The notes: a model not told the origin generated them from the sequence alone. Positions 12,001-19,644 are shown, counted from the stretch's first letter. The stretch: DNA of 64,000 bases from Branchipolynoe longqiensis (GCA_030323885.1 CM059203.1:1426001-1490000), one strand, 5' to 3'. Made by a program: numbers and translations.

Positions 12001-15000
12001 ACTTTCCTATTTACATATACCGCTGACAGCCCGATTTAACCAGACAGGATTGCCGAATGAGTTAGCGTCCGTCTGCCATGCTGGTATGTCGTGGGTTCAA
12101 ACCCTGGTCGGGTCAAACCAATGACTTAAAAATTGATACTTGTCGATTCCTAGGCAGGCGTTCGGCATTATTAGGACAGGGCAAGGACTGGTGTGCTCAG
12201 TGTCAGGATAATGTGACTGAGTAGGATACCAGGTCATGGTGCCGGTGGCCTGGTTTCCCACTGGGACATCACTATAAAGTTGCCATGAGTGAGCACTGTC
12301 ACAAGTTGGTACCCGTCCTGATATGACCTTAGATGTTGCTAGGACATAAAACAACAACAAACAAACAGACAGCCCGATTACATATAGCACTGACAGCCCT
12401 ATTGGCATATAGCACTGACAGCCCTATTTACATACACTACTGACAGTCCGATTTTCATATACTACTGACAATCCTATTTACATATAGCACTGACAGTCCT
12501 ATTTGCATATACTACTTACATCCCTATTTACGTATACTACTTACATCCCTATTTACATATACTACTGACAACCTTAGTTAGATATACTACTGACAGTCCT
12601 ATTTACATAGAGCACTGACAGCCCTATTTTCATATACCACTGACAGTCCTATTTACATATACTACTGACAGCCCTATTTACATATTTCACTGATATCGCT
12701 ATTTACATATACTACCGACAGCCCAACTACATATGCTATTACCAGCTTTATTTATATATTCCACTGACAACCCTAATTGCATATATCACTGACAGCCATA
12801 TTCACATATACTACTAACAACCGTACTTACAATTTTGAACTTGTTGGTAAATATCAGAAATAAATTGTGCCAGACGCTGCAAGTTGTGTATTCAACAGTT
12901 AGCTCATCTTATATACCAACCAGACGGGATGGCCAAATGAGTTAGAGCATCTGTCTCCTGTGTTGGTAGATCGTAGGTTCGAACCCTGGTCGAGTCAAAC
13001 CAATGACTTAAAAATTGATACTTGTCGCTTCCTAGCCAGGCACTCTGCATTATTAGGATAGGGCAAGGACTGGTTGGCTCAGTGTCAGGATAATGTGACT
13101 GAGTGGGATATCAGGTCATGGTTCTGGCGGCCTGGTCTCCCAGTGGGGCAGCACTATAAAGTTGTGATGAGTGCGCAGTGTTACAAGTCGGTACCCGTCC
13201 TGATATGACCTTAGCTGCTAGGACGTAAAACAAGAAACAAACAAACATCTTATATATTGTCATGGGGGTGATGAAAATGGGGACTATTGCGCCTAGAGCG
13301 GGACTCGAACTCACATCTCTTTGCATTCCGGGCCAGTGTGCTAACCATTACACCACCTAGGCTCCCTGATATCAACACACTACCCATGCCTATCTGTCTA
13401 TGTGGTTACTTGCCTGAGAGGTCAGTGCAGCCTACTACACTCGTCCCCCTGGAATTGTAAGTCTTTTAAATGGTCATTTAATGCTTACAATTACATACAT
13501 ACAGGCAATGCACTTACACATACATACACAGGGTAGGTTCAACAACCATACAGCGCGTAGCTTGTACAGGATCATGGTCACGGCAACCAGTGTCATGGGG
13601 GTGATGAAAATGGGGAATATTGCGCCTAGAGCGGGACTCGAACCCACATCTCTTTGCATTCTGGGCCAGTGTGCTAACCATTACACCACCTAGGCTCCCT
13701 GATATCAACACACTACCCATGCCTACCTGTCTATGTGGTTACTTGCCTGAGAGGTCAGTGCAGCCTACTACAATACCTTACTCTATATACCATTTCTGTG
13801 TAAATAATCCCTAATTGAAAAATGGTTGGAAGACCGGCGCTTCAGTGTTAAAAGAATTTATAAACAGATTTATGTATTGAAATTTTTTTTTAAAACAACG
13901 ATCCCGGTTCCGGCTTAATCTATACTGTTAATTATACATGCGCACACCATAAATACCAGTGTTATTTTATGATACGATATGTTCATCTAATCTTTGAAGA
14001 GATTAGTGAACTATGAACTCGCTACTAGCCAGCACCTTTAAACCCGTGTGATATTTGCAAAACCCGCAGGGACCCAAACTCCCAGAGGACGCTGGAAGCG
14101 TTCGATGGAGCTGTCGACTGGGCCCTGGCCGGAAACTTCAGTGAACAGGATGTCGATGAAGCGAAGCTTGCCATCTTCCAGAAGGTAAACCTCTGCTTTT
14201 GACATAAAGCCAAATACAAAAAGAAATTGGTCATCGTCCCCACACGCGACTGAAAAATCCACCCAAGAAATTTGTTTATTTTTTACATTTAAAAAAGAAC
14301 TGTTAAAAATTCTTTGGGCTAGCAGCAATTCAACTTTCGTATTTTATGTCATTGGTTTGACTCGGCCAGGGTTCGAACACCGGAGTACAAATCTCACGAC
14401 CTACCAGAATAGGAAGCGGATGCTCAACTTATTCGGCCATCGCATCTGGTTACGTATTACGTCTACGTAAAAAATAAAAATAAAAACTGCCTGCCCGAAC
14501 CTGATTTTTATTTCAAAAGGACAATCACCAATTTAACAAAATTATTTGGCCTAATTTTGAAACTAGAGTATAGACACCCTATTTCCTGTACAGGGATGAA
14601 AGATCTTCGCATTTTCACTTGAGCACAAAATCATACAAGTGTAGTAGTCTGAACATGAGCTCTACTATCATGCGGTAGCAGCGGAGACTACGACGCCACC
14701 AGCGCAGTACCATTACACTGCGCCAGGTGGCGGCACGGGTAGCCACTGGTCATACCCCAACTGGGCTGACCTCTACTGCGTGTGGTTGACCCACCCCCCC
14801 ACACACACCTATAGAGTCGATGTGGGATCTGGCGAGTCAGGGGGCGGGTCAGACAACTACTGACGCCGCGGAGAGCAGATGGTTCAATAAACCAAGGGTG
14901 AAGCGTACACTGTATTGAATCTTGGTGTTCTTCCGTGTGACTGCGTGTGAGAGAGAGAGTCGGAGGGCCGTGGGCCATTACACAAGCATACTCTTGATAT

Positions 15001-17222
15001 ATTTTGTGGGATAGATTAAATAAGCATTGTTAACATACTTAACGCAGAGACGCAACAATAACTATCTTTTGTGCTTAACTTTAATCAATAAAAGTTTGTT
15101 GTGTGTTTTAAAATGATGCTATGGATGTGTGCTAAAATGATGTTATATATGTTATCCAGTTAATTTTAACAGCTTTCTCAATTTGTATAGGTCAAAATCA
15201 AAAAGCGAAAAAAACTGAATTTTTTCTTGAATTATTATACTGCCTATCATGGATAAGTCTGAATATACTTGTTTTCACCATTAGACAGTTTGTCGATAGA
15301 AAGCCCAAGCCTACACTTTTACCGACCCACGGGATTTTTAACCTCCCACACCACATAGACATGGTATGAGAGCAACCAGCCTTTGATGACGCTGTAAGTT
15401 ATACACAGCGGTGGAAATCCAAATTGGCAGGGGTGTGGGGGGGGGGGGGAAGCATGGGGAATCGAACCACCTACCTTCAGATTAGGAGTCAGAACTAGAA
15501 AAAAAAGTCAGATACTATGATTTATGCACAACATATAAACCTTCATATGAATATGGATTCTGCTATTATTTGGAATGTTTTCTGCTAATTGGAATGTTTT
15601 TAATTGTGGTTTCTATGTCACAAAAGTAGTACGCAATTTCTGAGAACCACCCATATATGCTTATATATGTACATTATGTTTCATCTCTTGTTCACAGGAA
15701 TTATAGGACTGAATAATTCAGTAGATAGCGTGGCCGAGCGGTCTAAGGCGCTGGTTTAAGGCACCAGTCCTTTCGAGGGCGTGGGTTCGAATCCCACCGC
15801 TGTCAGATATTTTTCCTTCTGTCAATGCGAAGTGCATTTATATATGTTATGTTATCCATACATAGCCCCTAATGAAAGAAAATATCCTCCAGTGTGACTG
15901 ACAGTGGTCAACATCCAGTGAGGAAATGTGGGCCGAAGGTGGCGCCACCAGTACAGTGTTGGATCTTACAGAGTATAGCAATATAATAATAATTCCCTTC
16001 CATGTCTTTATACTCAGATAATGCGTTGAACTACGTAGTATATATATATATAGTAACACATGCCTCGGGTTCCCTTTGCTGCCACCAGGTGGACGGCCCC
16101 GTGCCGCCTGGTGACCGGGGCCTACGTCACTTCCTGTCAGGTGTGGACGACGCGACGCGTGACGAGCACAGGCACCAGCTGTTCGTGGTCAACCGTGACG
16201 GGCTGATGGCGACTGTGCACAGGTGAGCAGTGTCTGGTGTTCTACAAGTTAGGAATTTGTATAAAGATTTTAAAACTTTAAATAAAATAAAAGTTTTGTT
16301 AAATTAAATTTTTTTAAATAGAAACTGCATAGTCTGATGAAAGCATCAAATTAAAAAAAAAAAAAACAGTGATCTAGATTTGATTCTACATATCTAACTT
16401 AGATACTGGTGTGCTTATTAACCATTTGTCACAACATAGAACGGAATACCAAGGCAATGTAATAGAACCTGTTGCTGCAGAAGCCTATAGGGTCAGAGTG
16501 TTGGCATACTTGCCAAAATTAATCTAATATATTTGCACTTCAAATAACTCAGAAGTTAGCCATTTAAAATAAAGACACTTCAAACTAAAGCAAGGTAGAT
16601 TATAAGGTCTGACGTTACAATTCTCGCCACAACCAGATGGGGTGGCAAAATGAGTTGAGCGCCTTTCTCCCATTTTGGTAGGTTATCGGATTCGAGCCCC
16701 TGGTCGAGTCAAAGCAATGACGTAAAAATGTATACTTGTCGCTACCTAGCCTGCTATCCCCTCTGCAATTTGGATTTCTACCGCTGTGTATAACTTACAG
16801 CATCATCAAAGGCCGGTTGCTCTCATAACATGTCTATGTGGTGTGGAAGGTTAAAAATCTGTTGGTTCAGTAAAAGTGTAGGCTCGGGCTTTCTATCGAC
16901 CAACTGTCTAATGGTGAAAACAAGACTAGTCAGACTTATCCATGATAGGCAGTATAAATCTTCAAGAAAAACTAGGATCGAGTCCTAGTGTCTGCAATTG
17001 AAAGTTCCCCTGCGTAAGATAAAAAAAATAATTGAAAAAACTGTCCAGTCATGTCTGTAAGCCGTTGTTTGTAGTATTTGAAAACACTCATACAGATTTC
17101 ATTTTGTTTTCTTGCTGGTTAGGTACCTCAGCAAGGAGAAGCGCACTTCGGCAGTTTCCTTCCTCGGTCCGGACAATCCGATGACCGCGAACTCCCCCGA
17201 CTGGGACGTGAGGAAGCAATAG
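1..17222 (+). CDS. PITRM1: Presequence protease, mitochondrial (M16C metallopeptidase), C-terminal part, 12 exons
   Basis: M16C zinc peptidase that degrades cleaved presequences and other unstructured peptides in the mitochondrial matrix. Seen: twelve exons that join in frame with matching phases: 404-476 (or an alternative copy at 82-154), 1813-1933, 3916-3992, 4934-5099, 6319-6419, 7531-7639, 8178-8290, 10023-10076, 11302-11370, 14070-14184, 16089-16222 and 17123-17222. They encode about 410 codons ending in TAG. Family landmarks are KPYVPLFCSVVTK, QQIELRTG, YEQGVLFSS, NNMR, THFLLPFQVNY, REKGGAYGGG, FYSYRDPN, AVDWA and LGPDNP. The Arg and Tyr of REKGGAY match the conserved substrate-binding R/Y pair of M16 C-terminal domains; the Arg codon is split by an intron. 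The N-terminal half with the HxxEH zinc site lies left of the window. The linker before THFLLPF is shorter than I recall in vertebrate PITRM1. Identification is from remembered family motifs, not a search. Confidence 0.95.
82..154 (+). CDS. PITRM1: PITRM1 KPYxPLxCSVxTK exon, intact copy 2 of the tandem exon array
   Basis: The 73-nt exon begins after a cttcagcag acceptor and ends before gtatgc. It reads xKGSINVTYDELKPYIPLLC then SVITK. It has Ile and Leu where the copy at 1-38 has Val and Phe. The phase (two bases over at the 3' end) fits the G that opens the exon at 1813. The copy at 1-38 is the 3' part of another intact unit cut by the window edge. Confidence 0.7.
198..755 (+). pseudogene. 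Decayed copies of the duplicated PITRM1 exon (units 3, 4, 6, 7, 8)
   Basis: Between and after the intact copies lie units damaged by small indels. Unit 3 (198-268) loses bases around the CSVVTK codons. Unit 4 (299-360) has several deletions. Unit 6 (520-577) lacks the last third. Unit 7 (614-685) has a one-base deletion in the PYVPL codons. Unit 8 (732-755) is only the first third. All keep the 'taaaaggtt' or 'gaaaatgtt' start after an AG. The intact copy at 404-476 lies inside this span. Confidence 0.8.
404..476 (+). CDS. PITRM1: PITRM1 KPYVPLFSSVVTK exon, intact copy 5 of the tandem exon array
   Basis: A 73-nt exon with open frame, a cttcagtag acceptor and a gtacgcc donor. It reads KGSVNVTYDELKPYVPLF then SSVVTK, so a Cys seen in copies 1 and 2 is Ser here. 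It is the intact copy nearest the downstream exon at 1813, to which it joins in phase. Which copy is used in mRNA cannot be told from DNA. Confidence 0.7.
764..885 (+). repeat. GTAGAGTAAGGTAGAGT minisatellite, short block
   Basis: Short tandem variants of gtagagtaaggtagagt follow directly after the exon array. The same motif forms the large block at 1935-2575. Confidence 0.75.
886..1212. other. AT-rich intron stretch with TTATTATCTATTAAATT repeats
   Basis: PITRM1 intron sequence dominated by imperfect runs of 'attatctattaaatt'. No exon or other gene is visible. Confidence 0.6.
1220..1806 (+). repeat. 20-bp TTTCTCGCTGTATCTCACCG minisatellite
   Basis: About 30 imperfect copies of a 20-bp (10+10) pyrimidine-rich unit that ends only a few bases before the acceptor of the exon at 1813. 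The strong pyrimidine content supplies an extreme polypyrimidine tract for that exon. Long open frames through it (for example 1223-1960) are repeat artefacts. Confidence 0.9.
1813..1933 (+). CDS. PITRM1: PITRM1 exon (MGAGTMDYGQ ... NVYEQ)
   Basis: The acceptor is tgtgcag and the donor gtgagt. The first base completes the Lys codon of the previous exon, then 40 codons run to phase 0. It contains the family-typical QQIELRTG. Confidence 0.92.
1935..2575 (+). repeat. GTAGAGTAAGGTAGAGT minisatellite, main block
   Basis: Roughly 35 variant copies of a 15-17 bp purine-rich motif (GTAGAGTAAGGTAGAGT, also with ATGGTA or TTAGAG) starting at the donor of the preceding exon. The donor gtgagtgtagag itself merges into the repeat. 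Confidence 0.9.
2728..3020. mobile_element. MITE, AAAGTTGCATAGTCCGATG family
   Basis: It begins with 'agagttgcatagtccgatgg' and ends with the inverted form (atgctttatcgggctatgcagctct). The same ends and internal 'atgtagaatcaaatctagataattg' recur at 16305-16420, 19121-19410, 28341-28868 and 10247-11056, so it is a dispersed inverted-repeat family. Confidence 0.65.
3021..3905. other. PITRM1 intron, no gene seen
   Basis: AT-rich intron sequence with a short (TA)n at 3238-3255 and an imperfect local duplication around 'ggtcacttccggcatac' (3091 and 3513). Small open frames here show no recognisable protein. Confidence 0.5.
3916..3992 (+). CDS. PITRM1: PITRM1 exon (GVLFSSYCLD ... TEIFQ)
   Basis: The acceptor is ttgttgcag and the donor gtaagt. 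It has 25 codons plus two bases. It continues YEQ from the previous exon into GVLFSS, a conserved PITRM1 block. Confidence 0.93.
4417..4860 (+). mobile_element. SINE-A copy with duplicated tail
   Basis: Diverged head (B-box-like 'gaacctggtcgagtcaag'), then 'aatgacttaaaaattgatac', the conserved body with 'cagtgtcaggataatgtgactgag', and a second copy of the 3' body from about 4732. It lies close upstream of the exon at 4934. Confidence 0.75.
4934..5099 (+). CDS. PITRM1: PITRM1 exon (LTLSDLERL ... EALSGISQ)
   Basis: The acceptor is acttttcag and the donor gtagac. One base completes Arg, followed by 55 codons. It corresponds to the 'mTAQELxNGxxxxGHxYA' helical block of the family (here MSAAELAQGLSGAGHSFA). 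Confidence 0.92.
5242..5492. mobile_element. MITE with GGCTGGYRCACACCTCCC ends
   Basis: The terminal inverted repeats of about 25 bp (ggctggtgcacacctcccat at the left, the reverse complement of cgggaggtgtgtgccagcc at the right) enclose palindromic 'taaaactg/cagtttta' and 'tcgcgaatcg' segments. No coding capacity. Only one copy was noticed in the window. Confidence 0.75.
5760..6200. other. Intron stretch with 'cttgaaaaggccttgaa' simple-repeat-like sequence
   Basis: Around 5860-5960 a phrase like 'ccttgaaaaggccttgaattt' recurs; related phrases occur at 8888-8970 and 9640-9700. This is probably an old dispersed repeat. No exon seen. Confidence 0.4.
6319..6419 (+). CDS. PITRM1: PITRM1 exon (VNLMKTVAEM ... 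SRNNM)
   Basis: The acceptor is ttcctcag and the donor gtgatg. It has 33 codons plus AG, completed to Arg by the next exon, giving the conserved NNMR. Confidence 0.93.
6540..7085 (+). mobile_element. Composite of SINE-A fragments
   Basis: A tRNA-like head (gtatcggtagagcgcagg ... gagtttgaatccca) is followed by two successive, differently truncated SINE-A bodies (6615-6760 and 6775-7000) and a third tail with 'aggtaaaacaacaacaaac' at 7003-7085. Confidence 0.7.
7181..7457. mobile_element. MITE, GGCCGCGTTCAGGGT family
   Basis: It starts ggccgcgttcagggtgcgc and ends with the inverted form (accctgaactcggcc). Related copies are at 27179-27470 and, as a 3' fragment, at 7971-8094. It lies just upstream of the exon at 7531. 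The internal 'tgcaattgaaaagaacagctctgattggct' phrase is shared with the 27-kb copy. Confidence 0.8.
7531..7639 (+). CDS. PITRM1: PITRM1 exon (IALNATPEAMPG ... GETYTT)
   Basis: The acceptor is ctgtttgtag and the donor gtaagt. One base completes Arg, then 36 codons. ALNATPEAMP matches the family SVNATPQQMP block that follows NNMR. Confidence 0.92.
7971..8094. mobile_element. GGCCGCGTTCAGGGT MITE, 3' fragment
   Basis: Shares 'ttgcctcctacttgaaaa' and 'tgaacgcggcc' with the element at 7181-7457; the left part is missing. Confidence 0.65.
8178..8290 (+). CDS. PITRM1: PITRM1 exon (VEDFRPSETQ ... YTHADHA) with GC donor
   Basis: The acceptor is cattctag; an in-frame TAG just upstream fixes the start. 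It has 37 codons plus AG. THFLLPFQVNY and PYTHADHA match the family THFLMPFPVNY and PYTDPDHA. The donor is AAG|gcaagt, a GC-AG intron: only this junction gives HASLRVLARLM with the next exon. Confidence 0.92.
8414..8725 (-). mobile_element. LTR-like remnant related to the LTR at 14640
   Basis: On the minus strand it opens with tgtagtagtccacaatgag, similar to the start of the LTR at 14640 (tgtagtagtctgaacatgag). It contains an AATAAA (plus-strand tttatt near 8506) and ends near tgtattatactg. No clear target-site duplication. Confidence 0.4.
9040..9540 (-). mobile_element. Pair of SINE-B copies with shared spacer
   Basis: Two minus-strand copies (about 9040-9230 and 9358-9540) of a short SINE. 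Its head resembles a tRNA: A box tggtgtaatggttagca, B box gggttYgagtcc. They are separated by a spacer with 'acatacatacaggcaatgcactt'. The same pair-plus-spacer block occurs at 13258-13770. Confidence 0.8.
10023..10076 (+). CDS. PITRM1: PITRM1 exon (LRVLARLMTNKYLHREI)
   Basis: The acceptor is cattccag and the donor gtgaga. One base completes Ser, then 17 codons plus AG. It matches the family LKILARLMTAKFLHTEI. The preceding tract has G and C runs near 9868 and 9957. Confidence 0.94.
10247..11056. mobile_element. AAAGTTGCATAG-type MITE interrupted by a LINE 3' end
   Basis: The outer ends 'attaaagttgcatggttcaatg' and 'gggactatgcagctttaa' are inverted copies. The interior holds the LINE fragment at about 10440-10930, so the LINE piece probably inserted later. 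Confidence 0.55.
10794..10928 (+). pseudogene. Non-LTR retrotransposon ORF2, C-terminal tail fragment
   Basis: The frame FMKYRCPRLRFNDTIKRN then LKLRDIKTDSWTSLSQQR then AKWRAAVK ends in TAA. It has the RFxDTxKRxLK...W..L...R..WR pattern seen at the end of many LINE ORF2 proteins. Frames upstream (10430-10790) are broken. This is a dead 5'-truncated copy inside a PITRM1 intron. Confidence 0.7.
11302..11370 (+). CDS. PITRM1: PITRM1 exon (EKGGAYGGGAVGSTGSLRFYSY)
   Basis: The acceptor is tttgtgtag and the donor gtaagg. One base completes Arg, then 22 codons plus AG. It carries the Tyr of the conserved R/Y pair and the glycine-rich GGAYGGG loop. Confidence 0.95.
   Translation, partial: REGWSVWGRCGWFNWISALLLV
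11440..12840 (+). repeat. 26-bp CTGACAGCCCTATTTACATATACTA minisatellite
   Basis: About 40 copies of a 25-26 bp unit (ctgacagccctatttacatatactac with variants), split by the SINE-A at 12038-12367. It lies in the intron after the KGGAYGGG exon. Confidence 0.92.
12038..12367 (+). mobile_element. SINE-A, full-length copy inside the minisatellite
   Basis: tRNA-like head (tgccgaatgagttagcg; B box gggttcaaacc), body with 'gtgtcaggataatgtgactgag', tail 'ggacataaaacaacaacaaac'. It is flanked by 'gacagcccgatt' on both sides. This could be a target-site duplication, though the repeat itself supplies that phrase. Confidence 0.85.
12916..13248 (+). mobile_element. SINE-A, near full-length copy
   Basis: Head 'ccagacgggatggccaaatg', class-II-tRNA-like A box, B box ggttcgaacc, conserved body, and an A/C-rich tail 'acgtaaaacaagaaacaaac'. 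Confidence 0.85.
13258..13770 (-). mobile_element. Second SINE-B pair with shared spacer
   Basis: Two SINE-B copies (about 13258-13440 and 13592-13770) and the same intervening spacer as at 9040-9540. The whole 500-bp arrangement is duplicated within the gene. Confidence 0.8.
14070..14184 (+). CDS. PITRM1: PITRM1 exon (DPNSQRTLEAFDG ... AKLAIFQK)
   Basis: The acceptor is aacccgcag and the donor gtaaac. One base completes Arg of YSYR, then 38 codons. AVDWA and DVDEAKLAIF match the family AVDWAKSG and DIDEAKLSVF. Confidence 0.95.
14334..14460 (-). mobile_element. SINE-A head fragment
   Basis: The minus strand reads accagatgcgatggccgaataagttgagc and on through 'gttcgaaccctggccgagtcaaaccaatgac'. 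The body is absent. Confidence 0.7.
14640..14982 (+). mobile_element. Solo LTR, 343 bp
   Basis: Starts TGTAGTAGTCTGAACATG and ends GGGCCATTACA (TGT...ACA), has AATAAA at 14886-14891, and is flanked on both sides by CAAG (14636-14639 and 14983-14986), a 4-bp target-site duplication. No internal retroelement remains. The first 17 bp recur inverted at 25169-25185. This is an LTR-retrotransposon solo LTR; family not determined. Confidence 0.7.
15270..15510 (-). mobile_element. SINE-C copy
   Basis: Shares 'cattagacagtttgtcgatagaaagccc', 'acacatggtatgagagcaac' and 'tggaaatccaaattggcag' with copies at 38905-39200, 17835-17925 plus 18205-18262, 18820-18940 and, inverted, 16762-17000. The complete copies end in a tRNA-like sequence containing 'ggggaatcgaaccacc' and 'ctctaaccactgcaccac'. 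Confidence 0.7.
15724..15805 (+). tRNA. tRNA-Leu(AAG)
   Basis: Intact class II tRNA. The acceptor stem GATAGCG/CGCTGTC pairs fully, the anticodon stem is CTGGT/ACCAG with loop TTAAGGC (anticodon AAG), and the T arm is GTGGG-TTCGAAT-CCCAC. Discriminator A. TTTTT at 15810-15814 is a Pol III terminator. It lies in a PITRM1 intron on the same strand. No intron in the tRNA. Confidence 0.93.
16089..16222 (+). CDS. PITRM1: PITRM1 exon (VDGPVPPGDRGLRHFL ... GLMATVH)
   Basis: The acceptor is tgccaccag and the donor gtgagc. It has 44 codons plus AG. It corresponds to the family VDAPVAPSDKGMDHFLYGLSD region. Confidence 0.94.
16631..17000. mobile_element. SINE-A head fused to an inverted SINE-C copy
   Basis: 16631-16752 is a plus-strand SINE-A head (ggtggcaaaatgagttgagc ... 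attcgagcccctggtcgag). From 16762 the sequence reads the SINE-C phrases (atttggatttctaccgctgtg, catgtctatgtggtgtgg, tttctatcgaccaactgtc) in mixed orientation. Confidence 0.55.
17123..17222 (+). CDS. PITRM1: PITRM1 last coding exon (YLSKEKRTSAVSFLGPDNPM ... stop)
   Basis: The acceptor is ctggttag. One base completes Arg, then 32 codons and TAG. SFLGPDNP matches the family AILGPENP close to the C terminus, so the protein ends where the family normally ends. Confidence 0.95.
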
Positions 17223-17297
17223 GAGGACAGTTCTGTGGGAGACGCTTGCGGAATATTCACTGATACTTGTGTGATGGACCGCAGTTCCTCCTATTGG

Positions 17298-17303
17298 AAT
17301 AAA
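17298..17303 (+). promoter_or_regulatory. Poly(A) signal AATAAA of PITRM1
   Basis: Canonical AATAAA 76 bp after the stop codon, the first in the 3' flank; it implies a short 3' UTR. Confidence 0.75.
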
Positions 17304-17309
17304 GAATGA

Positions 17310-17572
17310 CAAACCCAGCGGGTTGCTTTAACTCAGGGGTCAGGCCCAGTTTATTGTCGTCAGTAGGAGAAATGACTTACCGCAGCGTGTATCGAGGTAC
17401 TGATATAACCTCTAGCGGGGGACGGCTGCTAGATGGGGTTACACTGGTCTAGTCAGAAATCTTAGATTAACAAGCTGCGGGCTGCGATCTGTTGCCCATT
17501 GACACACGAGGACCGGTGCCAAGATGGCTGCCACCATGTGGTAGTGGTAGCTTATGGATACTTTATACAACA
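17310..17572 (-). mobile_element. LTR-like remnant
   Basis: The minus strand runs from tgtataaagtatccataagc through 'actaccacatggtggcag' (compare 'actaccacatagtggcagtt' in the remnant at 8414) to an AATAAA (plus tttatt at 17351). It probably belongs to the same LTR lineage as 14640. No target-site duplication recognised. Confidence 0.35.
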
Positions 17573-17930
17573 TGAAATGAATTAGAAATAATATATTGTG
17601 ATGATGAAAGAACGCTGAGGACCTGAACTGGGCATGGCGAATAATCGGGAAGGATACTTGTGGGGGGTGGGGGGTGAGGGAGAGAAAGTATGGATTGGCT
17701 CAACTAGCTCGGAAAGTGTGCATTATCTCAGAGCCGACAATCTTCTGATTATAAATTTCTATTTGTCATTTAAAACTGTTAATAAAAGCATTCTCACCTA
17801 TTCTTGTCTTCTTTTTTCTTGAAGATTTATACTGCCTATCATGTATAAATCTGAATAGACTTGTTTTCATCGTTAGACAGTTTTTCAATAGAAAGCCCGA
17901 GCCTACACTTTTACCAACCTTATAATAGTG

Positions 17931-18205
17931 CTGTCACATTACAACGCTTCTCGCCAACGCGCAAAATAAGTTGTACGCGTCGAGACACGTCCAACTCTTT
18001 GGCGCGGTGCAATGTGTTGGTAGCGTGCGGATGACGTTGTGGTAAAAGTTAGGTGTGCCATCCTGATATGACCTTAGATGTTGGTAGGATGTAAAACAAC
18101 AAAAAGCAACTTTTTGGCTCAACGGGTGGGAACGAGTCTCGCGCGCGCGCGGCGTGTGCTTAACGTTATTCCAGCGCGTCCAACGGATCTCGATGTGCGC
18201 CTCTG
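17931..18205. mobile_element. Degenerate CpG-rich MITE-3 fragment with SINE-A tail insertion
   Basis: 'gtcacattacaacgcttctcgccaacgcgcaaaataa' and 'ttccagcgcgtccaacgg' match the element at 22514-23059. The same SINE-A tail piece (atatgaccttagatgttggtaggatgtaaaacaacaaa) sits at the same internal place in both, so they descend from one interrupted copy. Confidence 0.65.
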
Positions 18206-18271
18206 GATTTTTAACCTCCCACAGCATATACACATGGTATGAGAGCAACTGGCCTTTGATGACACTAAAGC

Positions 18272-18820
18272 TGTGTTTACATGGGCAATTCCAAACCGAT
18301 TTAAGACAAGTCGATTTATATGAATCGATTTAGTGTTGTGTCTACACACGGAGCGGTTTAAGGCGGAAATCGATATCTGCGCATGAGCAAGTCCAGACTA
18401 ACCAGCGCCAGTTTCGCTTAGTCGACGTCGGCACAAGAGAGTGTGGGTTCGACCTAGATATGTATAGACTGAATCATATTCTGGAACCCTAAAAACTTCT
18501 GCTGAGCAGTGAAAACCTTAAAATACATCATGAAAAAAACATCTGTGCACCTCTATCCGGTTCATAGACCAAATTATATAATATGTGCTTTTGATCGACC
18601 GGAAAGTCAACAAACTAAGGTCTCGACTGCGCATGCTTGTCGACGCGCTTAAGCTAGATCACTTCATCTATACTACCTCGCAAGGTGGTTTACATCTACC
18701 AATTTATATGAATCGATTCGGCCCTAAAATGCCACAGTGTCGCGTTTACACCGCAAATGTAAATCGATCTAGGCAAATGGTTTTATATGAAGCGTTTTAA
18801 CTTGCCCGTGTAAACACAGC
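18272..18820. mobile_element. MITE-1 family copy, diverged
   Basis: Ends agctgtgtttacatgggca / tgcccgtgtaaacacagc. The interior 'gcgcatgagcaagtccagactaaccagcgcc', 'acttctgctgagcagtgaaa' and 'cttttgatcgaccggaaagt' matches the MITE-1 copies in the 40-54 kb tRNA array. It lies outside any tRNA unit. Confidence 0.85.
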
Positions 18821-19120
18821 AGTGGAAATCCAATTTGGCAGAGGTGGAGGCACAGGGAATCGAACCCCCAACCTTCAGATTAGGAGTCCGATTTAGAAAG
18901 AAGTCAGACACTCTAACCACTCCGCCACAGAGAACACCATCTGAAATTGCGAATGGAATAAATTATGAGGAAACGTTGCTTTGAGTCATGGACTTCCTAA
19001 TGGTGCTCCTTGTGTATCCTAGAGGCGTCTGATAGATCTATATGTGTATAATATATATATACACACACACACATAGGTAAATACATATATGACACTAAAC
19101 TCGTATAGTCCCATTTTTTA

Positions 19121-19410
19121 AATTGCATAGTTCGATGGTTTTAACCATTATAGTCTACCTTACTTTAGTTTGAAGTAACTTTTATTTTGAAATATTTTAA
19201 ATGCAAACATGTACAAATAATTTTGGCAACCATGCCAAAAATCTGACAGCATAGGTTTCTGCAGTAATAGGTTTCTATTAAATTGACTCAGTATCCCCTT
19301 CTATACAGAAACAAATGTATAATAAGTGCATATGTGTCTCAGTTCGATATGTAGAATGAAATCTAGATAATTGCTTTGGTTTTGAAGATTTGATGTTTTC
19401 ATCGGACTAT
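19121..19410. mobile_element. MITE, AAAGTTGCATAGTCCGATG family
   Basis: Opens 'aaattgcatagttcgatggtttt', closes 'atgttttcatcggactatgcaa', and has interior 'gtagaatgaaatctagataattg' as in the copy at 2728. Confidence 0.7.
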
Positions 19411-19644
19411 GCAACAGTATGTAATACGGTGAACTTGGAGTCGATTGAAACAGCACATAGAGGGGAGGAAGAGATCTAAATAAGAAAGAAAATGCTGGTA
19501 TGGTATAGATTTATATATGTAAAAATTAAATAAAGAAAAATGAGATGGAACAACGCATATCCTTCAAGTTGTTGTGTATAATGGGGGACATGTGGGCTAG
19601 TTAGTTTTTCCGACACTTGGTGGCGCATCGGTACTAGTGGGCAT

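Noticed and set aside
12917..13000. Possible functional class II tRNA in the SINE-A heads (also at 12038, 29880 and 32157)
   Set aside because: Acceptor stems do not pair and each head runs directly into the SINE body, so these are tRNA-derived SINE promoters and not tRNA genes.
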